From: Eremophila alpestris peregrina
Taxonomy: Eukaryota > Chordata > Aves > Passeriformes > Alaudidae
Assembly (NCBI GenBank): GCA_009792885.1
Contig: WMCF01000080.1
Location: forward strand, 77,053-141,052
Reading direction: 5' to 3'
DNA: 64,000 bases
Position 1 is the first letter of the stretch. Each line of letters starts with the position of its first letter. Below, piece after piece: positions 1-12,417 of the stretch. The position numbers were made by a program, and so were the translations under genes. The notes beneath the pieces are model-generated. The model saw nothing but the letters and a program-made list of their open reading frames with translations, did no database searches and had not been told where the DNA came from.

Positions 1-1755
1 TTTTCCATAGAAAATTCTCATCTTTTTAATTGATTTATTTTTGTCATGTGCCAGGACACGTACAGAGCTGTTTCAAAACATTATTTGCATAACTAACTTA
101 AGTAAACTGACTCTGACTTCAACTTCAAAATATTTGAAAGATATTTATCTACACCCCCTTTATTTGTCCTTTACTTGCCAGAGCCTGCCTGATACTATTT
201 TTGTCTTTGCCTGAGTCATACTTGAGCTTATTCCATGTCTTCTGCTTTGCTTTAGACAGAGCTATGCATTTAAAATAATTCCATTAACAGCATTCACAGA
301 CAACTTGTAGCTGTACTGAATTCTGTTTTAAGTCTTCTCTTAGCCAATTCCCAACGTGACTAGTGTTATGGAACAAGTGAGACTTCCTACCTGTTGCCAA
401 TGCACTGGTAAAGGTCTGCATTCTGATAACATGCTCTTCTCATTCACGCTAGATACCTGGAGAAACTTGTAAGAGAGGGAGGAAGCTCCTTCCCAATACA
501 TGTATGTTTTGTGATCATAACCCATGGGTTTACAAGTTCTAGGAACCAAAATTAATGTTGAATTATTTTCTGGAGAAAGACAATGTGGATAACTGAATAA
601 ATGGACATCTGATTATACATTTATGTTACTGTGGTGGGATGAGGATTTAAAATGTATATAAGCAGTTACGCATAAATAGATGATAGGAGGACGAGGATCT
701 CCCATCTGTCATACCTCAACAAATTTAGTTCAGTGCTCCTCACTTGCATGGTTTCTGCTGACTTGCCAGTAAAGCAGCTTTGTTCTGTGTCCATAAGGTA
801 TAGATGAGTATGTTTGCTGCGCAGATCATCTGTGTACCATCACATGGATGATAAGCAGAACTTACCTTTCTAACACTGTAACCCGAGTTAAAGGACTAAT
901 GAACTAACTGTAAATCATCCCTCAGGTGAGTCAGCCCTATGGAAGAGCAGCAAACTTCACACAAAATGCACAGCTACCTCCTAAACAGTAGAAAAGTCTT
1001 GGCTATCTTTGCTCTTGCTTTTGTGAGTAGATTGAATTGTGTGTGTAGGACAGGAGCTGCAAATGCTGTAGTCAGGTACCTGTACTTTGAAAGAGAAGAG
1101 GAGTAAGAGTGTAAATTTAAAGGTTCTGAAATCTGCTTTTTACTGAACAAGAATTAGAATGGGTAACTCCATGGTTACACAATGTTATTGGGAAATTTAC
1201 TTTGCATAGTTTTAGTAGGGATTGTGCCTTTATTATTGGTGTAAGTGGGATTTAAATTCGATTTCAGTTTGCTGGCCTTTTACTAAAGGGCTGCTTTTCC
1301 CATGTCAGATTTGTAAACTCAATATAAATATTTGGCCACAGATTCTTAGTAGTTTCTTCATTGGAGGAGCTTCATGAAAAAGAAAATACCTGGTTGTTCT
1401 AGTTTAACAGGTGTCAGAGAGGGAGATTAAATTACCCACTTCTACAAGTCATCAGCAATACTGATGCATGGTTGAAAACCAGGTGCTAGGCACATGGAGG
1501 TTAATTTGCCATAAAATGTTTTGTGAGGTGTATGCGGTATTACTTCTCTTTTGCAAAGATTCTTAGGGGAAAGGGATGGGGGACTTGTGAGGAGGCATGA
1601 TGTCTTTGACGAATGAATCACTATGAATTTTCTTACTTGTTTCTGTGGTACCTCAGTGCCCTGTGCAGTAGGATTCTTTGGGTTCAGGTACTTACCTGCC
1701 ACAACTAACTGTGTCTAAAGAGCGGACTGGAGGGAAGCACCCCACGAAGGTATTG
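1..1755. other. Upstream intergenic sequence, nothing recognised
   Basis: AT-rich sequence 5' of the CpG island. No open frame resembles a known protein, and I see no exon with good splice sites, RNA gene or recognisable repeat. Short open frames occur on both strands at the level expected by chance. Confidence 0.5.
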
Positions 1756-2060
1756 CAGAATCACAGAATCGATCAGGTTGGAGGGGACGACAGAGGGTTA
1801 GCTGGTCCAACCTCCCTGCTCGAGCAGGGCCGTCTTATGTCCAGAGGGTTCTTGGCTATCTGTAGTGAGCTAGACTCCACAACCTCTCTGGACAATCTGT
1901 GCTAGTGCTTGGTCACCCGCACAGCCAAAGGAGTTCTTCCTCGCGTTCAGGTGGAACTTGCTGTGCATCCGTTTAGTGCCCCATCGCCTCTTGCCCTACT
2001 GCTCCCCCACCACCGAGAAAAGCCTGCTTCCATCCCCGGTCCCCCCATTAGATACTTGTA
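1756..2060 (-). mobile_element. CR1 LINE 3' fragment, antisense
   Basis: This is the reverse complement of a CR1 3' end. It opens with the usual 'cacagaatc' terminal repeat unit and 'aggttggaggggac'. It continues with the diverged CR1 3' region ('gtgcttggtcaccc', 'gttcttcctcgcgttcaggt'). CR1 is the dominant avian non-LTR retrotransposon, and 5' truncation is typical. Confidence 0.88.
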
Positions 2061-2529
2061 TATGTTGCCATTATATTCATTTTATCCAATAAATTGTATT
2101 AAGTTAGTAGCAAATGTTAATGATTGACAGTAGTTGACATTAGTAGTTGACATTAGTAGTACTTATGCTAAGGCTTAGTAGGCCGCATGTAACCTCCAGA
2201 TGAACTGTAGAGCAGATTTTGTAATATAAGCAAATTACTTATCTTAAGGAGTGTATCTACTTATCTAGAGAATGTACCTTTGGCAAAAACCTAAATGTCA
2301 GAAAGATAATAGTGCCAGGTGGTAGAAGTGAAGTAAGAATTTGTAATGATGAAGAAATCAGGTAAAGAAGCATATAAAAACCCTGTGATTTTTCTGCAAG
2401 ATGGGGTCTTGTCTTTGGACGCTAGTCCACAGACTCCCGGGCCCTCAATAAAGCACCGCATAAACAACTTCAGTTGTTTGTGTTTCTTCGGAACGGGCAA
2501 CATATATCTCACAGATGTATGGACTACTC
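2061..2529. other. Spacer between CR1 and CpG island
   Basis: AT-rich, non-coding in appearance. It contains a short imperfect tandem repeat near 2127-2162, in which 'agtagttgacatt' recurs. Nothing else was recognised. Confidence 0.45.
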
Positions 2530-3310
2530 AGGCGTGAGTGGCTGGCGCGGGGGGCGGCCAGCCGGGGGGATTCTCCCGCCAGGTGCGGCTGCAGCTCCAT
2601 GCGGGCGGGCCGGGCACGGCTCCCCGCGGCGGCGGCGGCGCTTGCGCGCGGGCGGGGCGCGGCGGGGCCGGTGACGCGCTGCGGTGCGGGCAGGTCCTGC
2701 CGCCGCCGCATGAGCACGGCGGGGGCGCAGCGCGGAGCCGCCGCCGCCGCCCGGCGCCCCCGCCTGAGCGCCCAGGGGTGAGTGGGGGGCTCCCCGCCTG
2801 CCGCCGAGGTGAAGCCCCGCGAGCGGGCATCGCCCTGGGCAGGGTGGAGCGGGCCGCGGCGGGGGCAGGGCCGCGGCCGGGGCCGGGTTCGGGGCTGGGG
2901 CGGGGCGGGGTGGGGTTCCCCTGTGCCGGGCTCTCCGGGGCCGCCGGGCGCGTCCCTGCGGGCATCGGTGGATGCGTACGGGGCCGAGCGGGCACGGCGG
3001 GTCTGTGCGGGAGCCGCGCCCTGCGCGCCCTCGCCCGCGGAGATGGTCGCAGGCCCTACGGTAGGAGCGGTGCCTGGTTTCCGGGCCTGGTCGCGGTCGA
3101 GGTGCAGCCGCCGGTGTCACGGAGCCCCGTGCCCGGCGCGGGACGGTCTGTCCCTGCGCTCCCTGCGGCGCGCAGCCTCCCGCTCCGCCGGGCCGCCCTG
3201 CTGCAGCCGGGGCTGCGGCCAGCCCTGGCCCTGCCGGCCCGCCGGAGCGGTGACCCAGCGTGGGCATTGGGGCAAAAATGCGGCGGTTGGGGTAACATTT
3301 GCCTCATGTG
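2530..3310 (+). promoter_or_regulatory. AGTPBP1: CpG-island promoter of AGTPBP1
   Basis: An abrupt block of very high GC and CpG density, about 780 bp, in an otherwise AT-rich window. It contains several GC boxes (2601-2613, 2651-2669, 2895-2915) and no obvious TATA box, as expected for a broadly expressed gene. It lies about 9 kb upstream of the exon with the AGTPBP1 start codon and is the only such island in the window, so I assign it as the promoter. The exact transcription start cannot be read from sequence. Bidirectional activity is possible, but I see no minus-strand gene next to it. Confidence 0.85.
2600..2777 (+). other. AGTPBP1: Putative 5' non-coding exon 1 (5' limit unknown)
   Basis: A consensus donor (GGG|GTGAGT) follows position 2777 inside the CpG island. 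The next exon along the gene, at 12418, begins after a good acceptor and carries the main start codon, so a first exon ending at 2777 fits. The 5' boundary given here is only a guess. The exon has an ATG at 2710 with no stop before the donor, which would make an upstream ORF if it splices to 12418. A weaker alternative donor (GTAGGA) lies at 3061. Confidence 0.5.
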
Positions 3311-6300
3311 CCCTGCAACTTGGCCTGCCCAGCGACTGTTACACTTAACGCTCGTGGATAGGAGTTTGTTAACATTCAGGGTTTGGTTTTCCTTTTTCTT
3401 TCTTTCTTTTTCTTTCTTTCTCTCTTTTTTTTTTTTTTTTCTCCTGTCTTTTCTTCAGCGGTGGAAATCTACCACAGCAGGCATTTCTTTGTAGGTATCG
3501 GTTCAAATGATCGACGGGGAAGGTTTGAGAAATAGGTTGCACATCAGGGTGGGGTGGTGTTTTTCTTCCTGCGTTCAGGTACTGAGCTTTGTGTGAGATG
3601 TTTAGAAATCCTCGGCTGGACGAACTGTTACGGTTACTCAGAGCAGTAAGCTTTCTACACTATGTGTAGGTAGAAAGTGAATTCCTTTGTACCTGTATGG
3701 TGTAAAAACACTGAAACTTTTGTACAGCCTTGTGGTGTGAATGTTGATTTTTGTGTATTAGTTTTTCCAGCATTAGAAAATTAGCTCTCTAATAAGCGTA
3801 TTCCCATGAGTGATGTTTCTTTAAAGAAATACATGTCTGCACTACCTTTATAGGTTATATTTCATGAAAAGGCTTCTCTGTTTTGCAGGTGACTTTCAGT
3901 GCGTATTTTGTGTAACACGGAGTGACTTATGTTGCTGATGGCATAGCCCTACCTTTTGGTTAATCCTTCATTGAAATTATACTTATGACCAAAGAGTTTT
4001 TCTGGAAATTATACCTCATGCTGTGTGTTGTGAGTGCAAGTCTGTGTTGGAAGATCTTTATGTGTTGGGCGCATGAGTGACAAGATAATCTCCTTTCCTC
4101 TTAAATGTCAAGATTATATTAACACATGATTTCTAATGTTTCAGTTCACTACTGTGATTTTTTTAATGCTAGTATAAATAAAGCAAAATACCTTTTTTAA
4201 AAAAGTTTCATTTAAAAAGAAGATTCTGTTCTATTTTTTTTTCAAAAAGGGTGGAAATGATCTCAAACCAAGGAGTAGTCCTAGTGCATGAAGTGACACC
4301 TGATACATGTTTGTGTGAAGCGATACCTGATCTCAGGCTTAACTTTCAGCTCAGGTTGGAGGTGGCAGTGCTCCTGTTTTAGTTTACATATTCAAGAAGT
4401 TCACAGATTATTTTCCAAATGGAAGTTTTTGAGCTTGAAAAATACTGCTTTGTACTGACAGAAGATTTGTCTTAGTTATCTTACCGCTCCAAGGAGCAAC
4501 TTCCCTGAAATCACATGTAGTAAGAAGCTACATGTAAAGAGGAAAAGGAGAAGGGCTTGCTGAAGTCCTTTTGGCTTACAGAAGGTGTTTGCTATTTCAC
4601 CTTGTGTTTAGGTTTTAGTTTAGGACAGACATTCAGCTTTTCACTCAACAGCTTGTCAGCAGTGTGTCTCATGATTAGAAACTTTGCAGTCTTTAAAATT
4701 CATGGTGATGCTCTGCTAGACCAAGTTGGGGATCACCTGTTTTTTGGCTCCTGATACGTTATTTGAAACATCTCCTTGAATTCCAGTATCTCTGAGCTCC
4801 TTGCTCTTAGGTGATTGCCCCAATGATTCAAATTGCTAATGCCCAAGAGCACTGAGTACTGTGGAGTATAACTGCAGTAATTGGATTGTTGAGACTCCTT
4901 AAAGAACTTAAGAGGGGAAGTCAGGTTTCTGGGAATGAGTGTGAGAGTGCTGAACTGCTTGTGTGAGTGCTTAGGGGAGATTTGTAACAGCACTGTATCT
5001 CTGGGTATGTTTTCAGGCCCTGCCACTATCTGCAGCTTAATTGTCCAGTATACTGTGCTAAGTATCAATAAGATTATGAACTATCCAGTGTGTGTCCTGG
5101 ACACATGGATGATTCAGCATGGTTTTCATTTGAAAATGCAGTAACCATAGAAAGACTGGAAGTAGCGGAGAGGAGAGAGCACCCAAACATCCTTCCTTTC
5201 TTTTTCAACAGCTGCAGAGGCAACAGTCCTGAAAACATTGCCCTAAAATATTTAGTGTATTAAAAGGCACATAAAAACTTCCACTACGTCATTAATAAAA
5301 CTTAAAATTTCTGAGAAGCAGGGTGTCCAGGGGTTTGCATACTGGAGGTCGGTAATACTGTTTTAATTGTTCCAAGTGTAATTCATAAGCTAAATGGTAA
5401 AAATCAAGATTTTGAAAGTGAGAACAGTTGCTCGGAGAATTACAGTTTGTTATGATTGTGTTTCTGCTGTTGAGTTGATTTTTTTACATCAGGACAGCAT
5501 AACCTAAAGGAGCAATCACCTCACCTAGGTTAGGAACTAGAAAGCATCTGTGACATTTACCACTGTACTAAGCTTTTCCAAGAGCTGGCAAAAGTTCCTA
5601 GGTTTCCAGTTCTTGTTCAGTTCTTGGTGTAGGAAAATACTTAGTTTCTGCTGTGGTTGTCCTTTTCCTTCTGGCTATTTTTAGTGCTTCCTTCTCCCTC
5701 ACTGTGCTATTCACCTTCTATCCGATGAAAGGGTTATGCCGGCTGGGCAAGAAGTAGCTGACTTTTGCAGTATTTCTGTCAGCTTAAATCACGTAAGCTT
5801 TGAACGTGATACTATGTGACCCTGATGACAGCAAGTTTGTCATATCTTGAAGTAACCCTATGCTTGCAATGCCAGTAACTTTCTAGGAGCTTCTTCCCAG
5901 GCGAAAAAATAATGTACTGGTGTTTTATTCTACTCCTTTCCCGGCAAATGCTTTTCTGGCTTGCTTGCTTGTTTAGCTTTTTTGGCTACTTTTGTCAGAC
6001 TTTGTTTTTACAGTCAAGTGGACTGGTGGTAATGGCTGCATGACATAGTTGGCAGCCGGCTGTGAAGGACTTTGGTGCTTCAGTCGTCTGTGAAGTTTTA
6101 TATTTGTCATTTTGAATGCCTGATTATATGCTGCAGTTTATCTAGTCACGTCAAAAAGTCGGCACTTTGCTGTAATGCAGCAGTGGGTAAGCTCATCAGC
6201 TGACTTTTTTGTTCCCTACTATAAATATTTATAGCAAATGGCATAAGGGAAAGGCAGTAACTGATTTTCAGAAGTATTTTTCCTTTGACTAGTGAAGGTT

Positions 6301-9300
6301 ATTAGCCTTTTCATTTTGTTCTAGATTTACAAATTAGTCTCTCTTCCACAAAAAAACTTAATGCTTTTTTATTCTGCTTAGAGGATTTGGGTAGTCATTA
6401 GATAAGGAATTATTTTTCTGCCATTTCTACACAAAGCCTTAAAATCACATCTGGAATAAAAGTATCTCTAGTTTTTCTAGTGTCTTGAACAAACCTTTTC
6501 TCATGGAAGAAATACTTCTAAGGTACTTTAGGTAGATTATAATACTTTGATGCATCTAAAACTTTTTATACTGCTCTATATTAAAGTCCTAGGAAGAAGA
6601 AAGCTGTTCAGTGTGTACTCAATGCCATTCCATCATATTTTACAATTCAATTAAAAAAACCAGCTGGTCCTGATAATTGACTCTCTGCACTATTGACTAG
6701 GACTTTAATTGCTATGAAACACAGCATAAGATTCAGAACAGAGGGGGAAGTGTCTGTTTTTGTTTTTCAGTGATTGTAAAGGTTCAGGAACTGGGCTAGG
6801 AATAGTCAGCTTCAGGAAACAGATTCTCACTATGACATTCATTATAATTATTTATGTATATGGTTCTGTTTACTGGATTGTGATTGAGTACAATGTAGTG
6901 TTTGCCAAATTGAAACTTAATTTTGAAGCTTGAAGGATTTCCCCAGACTTTTAAGATGGTTTATAGGTAACCAGAGCTTTTATGGATTGTTCTGTGGATT
7001 GAGCTTTTAGGATATAAAGCAATTTGTACAAATAACTCTGGCATGTCCAAATAACTTGTGAGGTTTTTTTAGTTAACATTAGGTGTCATATTTTCATTAA
7101 CAAAATTGTTCACATGCAATAACTTTGCTAGTTTATATGGCATTAAAATATAACTGCATTCTTGAAAAAAAAACCCAACAAAAAACAACCCTCAATCAAC
7201 TGTTTTTTCAAAAAGATAGTCATATAAGTTGTCATTTGAATCACTGAACTGGAAAACAATATGTTAGGTATGAAGGAGTAAAGGATTAAATAGACAAAGG
7301 AGCTACTTAAGATATAATTGCTGAAACTTCTGCAGATGGGCAGTCCTTATGGTGCAAGGGCATGAGATGGGGGAGACAGCACCACTGTATTAATAGCAGT
7401 GGCCATTTCTTACTGCTGTCAAAGAAAGAGTATTCTGCTGTCCTGGTGAATAATTCTTTTGTGCAATGTTAGGTAACATACTGCTCATTTCTGTATGGTG
7501 TGTTATTAGTGTGGTTTTGCCATAGAATGCTGGTTATTGTGGTGTTTACCTGCTCTCTACAAGCTTTTTTGGGTAGGTTGCTATTGGTACAGAAACCATG
7601 ACTCTTGCTGCCATGTGTTGCTGGCTGTCCTAAATTTTTAACACAGAGTATATTCCTACAAGTGTAAATTCATTTAGGTAAACAGTCTGTTCTTGCAAAC
7701 AATTTACTTCAGAGTTTAAAAATGTAAACCACAAGTAGTGTTTTGGAATTAAGATTGCCTAGAGCACAAAGAATGCAGAAGTCTTTTTATATGGTTTTGT
7801 TTAAATGGACTTATAAGTAATTTGAAACAGAATATTTTGACCCATGAACAGCTTCTGAGACTTTGGGATGCATGAAATTAGATACTAGGAAAGGTGCATT
7901 TCCTTGTGATTTAATCTGCACCAAACTGGGGAACTTACATGTACTTCTGTGAGAGGTAAGAAGTGCTTTTGGAAGCATACACCAGAATGCAACCACCTTC
8001 AGGGTTACAGTATAGGTTTTCTTCTGCCTAGTGTTTGTGAACTTTTAAATAATTACGTGTTTTCTCAGTTCATACCTATAGTTTTTCTGTTTAATTTTTG
8101 ATGTGCTGTGTTTTGACACTATTTTGTCACCCTAGATTTTGTATTCCTTTTTTTTGCCTGCTAATTTGCCTTTTTTTTTATACTGTAATATTTCCCAAAG
8201 ATTTTGTTCAGCTACGTGCTTGCACTGTCTCATAAGTACAGATCAAAATAATGACTTATTTGCTGCAGATTTGTTCATGGTTACTTTTTTTCACCTTTCA
8301 AATTAATAGCTCCATGATAATAAAAAGTGAAGTCTAAGCTTTGACTTCGAAAATACTTTGTGTTGCACCAAGCTTTGGATACAAAGCAAAACATGAAAAT
8401 ATATTTTTGTGTAGATGAGCAATCTTACAAGTTTTGCAGAGCTATTGTGGTAGGTAGACATAAATAAATTTTAGTTTTCCTCTTGATAAGTATAATTTGT
8501 ATGGTTTTAGTAATTCCTCTATTTATGATAATGAGATACAGTGTTTTAATACATACTGAACAGATTAAAAAAAACCATTTCTATATAATACTTACTAAGA
8601 AAATAAATTTCTGGAAAATAAAAACTTAAGAGAATATAGTACAAGTAGAATAGATTCAGTGGTATTGATAAATTTTGTATATCCATACTTGGTTTTGATT
8701 TTTGTGGTTTCACTTGGAGAAAACTGCATTTTTGGAATATAATTACAAAGTACTTTGCAGGAAAATCCTAGTATTAGCCATGGAAAATTTCAGACATCTC
8801 TGACTCTTTGAAGTAGCCTATTTTCTGGTTGTTTTTTTTTTGTTGTTGTTGTTGGGATTTTGTGGGTGGTTTTTTTCCTTATTGTTTTGTTGGTTTTCTT
8901 GTGTGTGGTTGTTTGGTCTTCCTGGTTTCTTGAGGGCTGAGAGGGTTTTAAGTCAAGAAAATGCAAAGGTACTTTAAACTTTTTAAAATTGCATTTATCC
9001 TTCCAAGGCAGGCATGTTCTGTGTTAAAGTATTTTGGTCAATTGAACATGTGAATTCTGTTTATGTAAACTGAGAATATTCTTCAGCTTCAGTAACAGAG
9101 AGATTATCCTTGTTTTCCCTACGAGGAAGTTCTAATAGCAAGATCTTAGGCTGAAAACTCTCCATGGTTTTGAGAGGTAGGATTTCTGCCAGTTTCTGTG
9201 AGGAAGAAAGATCTAACATGAAAGTAGAGGTGCTGTTGGTTAAAATAAAAGTTTTGAGCCTCAGATGTGACACTGTGTGCTTGATTTATGAGAATTTCTT

Positions 9301-9429
9301 TCAACTATGTTGTTAGTAAAATGACAACAGAAATGCTCAACACTAAACTATTGTAATGGTGGCTATGTGTTTTTTCTTCCTAACCTTGTGTTTGTGTCAA
9401 ACCTAAACCTTCCTCCTTTCAATTTAAAG

Positions 9430-9680
9430 GAATTGTACTACCTCTTGTCCTGTCACTGTACACCCTTGTACAGAGTCCCTATCCAGCTTTCTGGTAGGCT
9501 CTCTTTAGGTGCTGGAAGGCTGCTGTAAGGTCTTCCCAGAGCCTTCTCGTCTCCAGGGTGAAGAGTCCCAACTCTTTCAGCCTTTCTTTACGTAGGAGAA
9601 TTGTTGCATCACTCCAGTCCTTCTGGACTTCCTGCAGCAAGTCCACATCCTTACATTGGGACCCACAGAACCAGTGTCAG
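9430..9680 (-). mobile_element. CR1 LINE fragment, antisense
   Basis: Reverse-complement CR1 sequence from inside the 3' part: 'cctcttgtcctgtcactgta', then 'ctggaaggctgctgtaaggt' and 'gagccttctcgtctccagg'. The terminal repeat is missing, so both ends are truncated or diverged. It lies in intron 1 of AGTPBP1. Confidence 0.82.
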
Positions 9681-9761
9681 TAAAATCTCCTCTGAATCCT
9701 GTTATGACCAGAATTATTGCTGCCTTGGAGAGGCTGAGCATCTTGGTGTTTTTCTAGTACT

Positions 9762-9767
<6 letters not shown>

Positions 9768-9813
<46 letters not shown>
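9768..9813. repeat. (CA)n microsatellite with AT tail
   Basis: About twenty consecutive AC/CA dinucleotides followed by a short TATATA stretch. It lies just 3' of the antisense CR1 fragment in intron 1. It is probably polymorphic. Confidence 0.95.
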
Positions 9814-9819
<6 letters not shown>

Positions 9820-12417
9820 GTTATATAAAACCCTTGGTATTCAGGAGGATGGAGTTCATACAAGTCCTCTGTAGGTGCTCCCAGTAATGCGTAATAGGCG
9901 CATTTGAATGTGAGATCTGAACGAAACAGTGCAAGTCATTTCTTTAGCCATTGTTTTGAGCAAAAGAAAAATGCTTTGTGATAGTCCTTGCCATTTGGTA
10001 GTTTTGGGGTTAAAGTATTTATCCAAGAACTAGGAGTTCCATGGATTCCATGTTATTCTTGGTTTTTGACAAATGCCAAAATTTCAGATGAAAGGTAAAT
10101 ATTGAAGGTAGTATGCTCATTGCTTTTGCATGAACTTTGTCAGTGAGTGTCAGATTTTCAGGGTGTTGAAAAGCTGGATTAGCAGAGAAGGTGACTCAAT
10201 GGTTCAGTGACAAAAAATTCACCTAGGAGTGAGGCAAATATGTGCTTTTCTGAGGAGAAAAGAAAATGTGAAAATTATATGTAACTTCATGCAGGCCATT
10301 TTATTCATTGTAGTGTTGATAGCATTACAGTACAGCTTTCTGATCTTGTGAAGAGTGCCTGTTTCCCCTGTACAGATGAGAGGATGAATGAGGTAACATT
10401 TCACAGGCAAGGTGAAAAGGAAAGGGAGATTGCAGAGAATCCAGCATTTACTGGCTTGGAGTTTTACTTAGCACTTCTGGCGCTTCTCTGCTTCCCTCCA
10501 ACTTGAAGTGCTTTCATTCAGTTGTTGTCCTTTACAAGCAGAACTGATCCTTATTTTTTGTCTCCTCTGCTACCACTGAAAGGCAAGTGGCTTTGTTTAA
10601 AATATGTGTAAATTCATTCACCTTCTGCCTTTAGCTTTCTATCAAGTATTTATTCAAAATAAGGATACTATTAAAAGTTTTAAATTAATTTGGAAGCTGG
10701 TTTTTTTTGCATTACCTAGTCAAATGTTAAAGTGAATTTTTTTTTTTACTTTAGTATGCATAGGTGTCCCACCACAATTCTCTGGACTGTTGCTGTGTGT
10801 ATTTCGCTTTTCATTTTTTCCCTGCTCCTTCTCATCTGTTGTTAATTTTGTTGGGGTTTTTTTTTGTTTTGTTCTTGTGCTTCTTTTTTCTTGACTTTTC
10901 CCCTTGACCTGGAGCATCAGTAAGCACTTTAGTGCTTACTGAAATACTTTGTGGTGCATTTAGGCAAACAAACTAAGGCCTTGCAGTTCAAGATGGTCCA
11001 ATTCAGTAGCTGGCTCCACTTGTACAGCAGTTCAGTACGAAATAATATATAGACACTATTGGCACTGGCAGACTGTTCATCATCTGCATGACAGCAGGTT
11101 CTGCTTTTGCTAGAAGCAAAACAGCTCTTGGTTACTTGAATCCAAGGGTCTGATTTCCACCCAGTAAGACCTGCAACCTGGTTGGAATAATCCAGACTTT
11201 ATGATTCATGGACTTGTCAGTAATGTGGTGGACACAGCTTTTCTCTTGTAACTATTTATTTTTTTAAAGGATTTCAAGATAGTTTACACCTGAAGGGCAC
11301 TTGGACAAATCTAGGACACCTGTTAACTTGAGTCAAGCTGGAATTCTTGTGAAAAGTTAAGCATTTTCTTCCTGGCTGCTGGGAAAAGATTCTGCTTTCA
11401 GGTAAGTCTAGAAGTAACCCTGTGTCATACTTCATCTGCTTTAGGTTTTTAGCAGTGGAGTGGAATTTAGCAGTAGGAAAAACCTGATTATTTTTATGTA
11501 CTGAAAAATAAGGATTTTTGAGAGGTTTTAGATATTTCTTTGGGGAGAAGGGATGGGAGGGCAGCTGTATGTGTAGTTGGCTGAATTTCTTGCCTGCATT
11601 TCCCAAGAAAAGAGTGTTTTATCTTACTCATTCTCAGCACCCATACCTTTGAACATCCACTTTCCCCTTTTCTCTGTCTTCTACCTTTAAATTAACCACT
11701 GTGTTCTTGGAGAACAGGTTTTTTTCCAAATGGGAGTCTGTCGTTCATAGTATATCTCAAATGGAAGTACTGGTGCTCAGTTAATGGTCCTGTAGACTGC
11801 AACCTTACTTGCTTGGAGGCACCATTTGAGGAAGCAGTGTGCCCTGAGGACACTATGTCCTTAGATGGATAGGAAAACGGAGTCCTTGGCACGATATGGT
11901 TTCTGTCCAAGGAATGTATTGAGGTCTTGCTTAAATAAGAACACCAAATACTCCATGTTTCTCACCGCGCCTCTAGCCTTAGTAATTCTATAGATATGTA
12001 AAATAGCAGTCAGAAACCAGTATATTGTGGCATCTCATAGTTTTGTCAAGTAAGTTTAAAAAAGTGTATTTACCGGATTCAGCAAAAGATTTAATTGATA
12101 AAATTCTGTAATTGAAAGGAAAACAATGTCTAGTAAATGGCTGATACAAGTTTTATTGTAATCAGACTTTCTGAACTTTGGCAGGCCTGAATTATAATGC
12201 AGAATTATATTCCATTACTTAAAATGCAATAGTTTATTTTAAAAGGTGTATCAAATAGTGTGAAGGGAGGAGGGCTTGTGACAGTGTGGAAAAATGCAGT
12301 CAGTGTGAATTAACTTAATTGAGCATTTCTAGTGAAGGCACATTTGGTATGGTGGCAACATTTCTTCTTTAAAGAACAAAAGATGTCAATAATATGTAGT
12401 TGTTTAATATCTTACAG

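Larger units (their letters stand above)
3311..12417. other. AGTPBP1: Intron 1 (from about 2778) and its contents
   Basis: A long AT-rich first intron. It contains a pyrimidine run at about 3390-3440, T/G-rich low-complexity sequence at about 8826-8925, an antisense CR1 piece at about 9430-9680 and a CA microsatellite at about 9768-9813. I see no convincing coding exon. Long stretches (3.5-8.8 kb, 9.9-12.4 kb) show nothing recognisable. Confidence 0.6.

Noticed and set aside
2524..3267. 247-codon minus-strand open frame
   Set aside because: It lies within the CpG island, is made of Pro/Arg/Ala/Gly low-complexity sequence, and several frames on both strands are open there. This is a composition artefact.
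2538..3494. 318-codon plus-strand open frame
   Set aside because: Same GC-rich region, no recognisable domain, and it ends in a Phe/Leu run read from the intronic pyrimidine tract.
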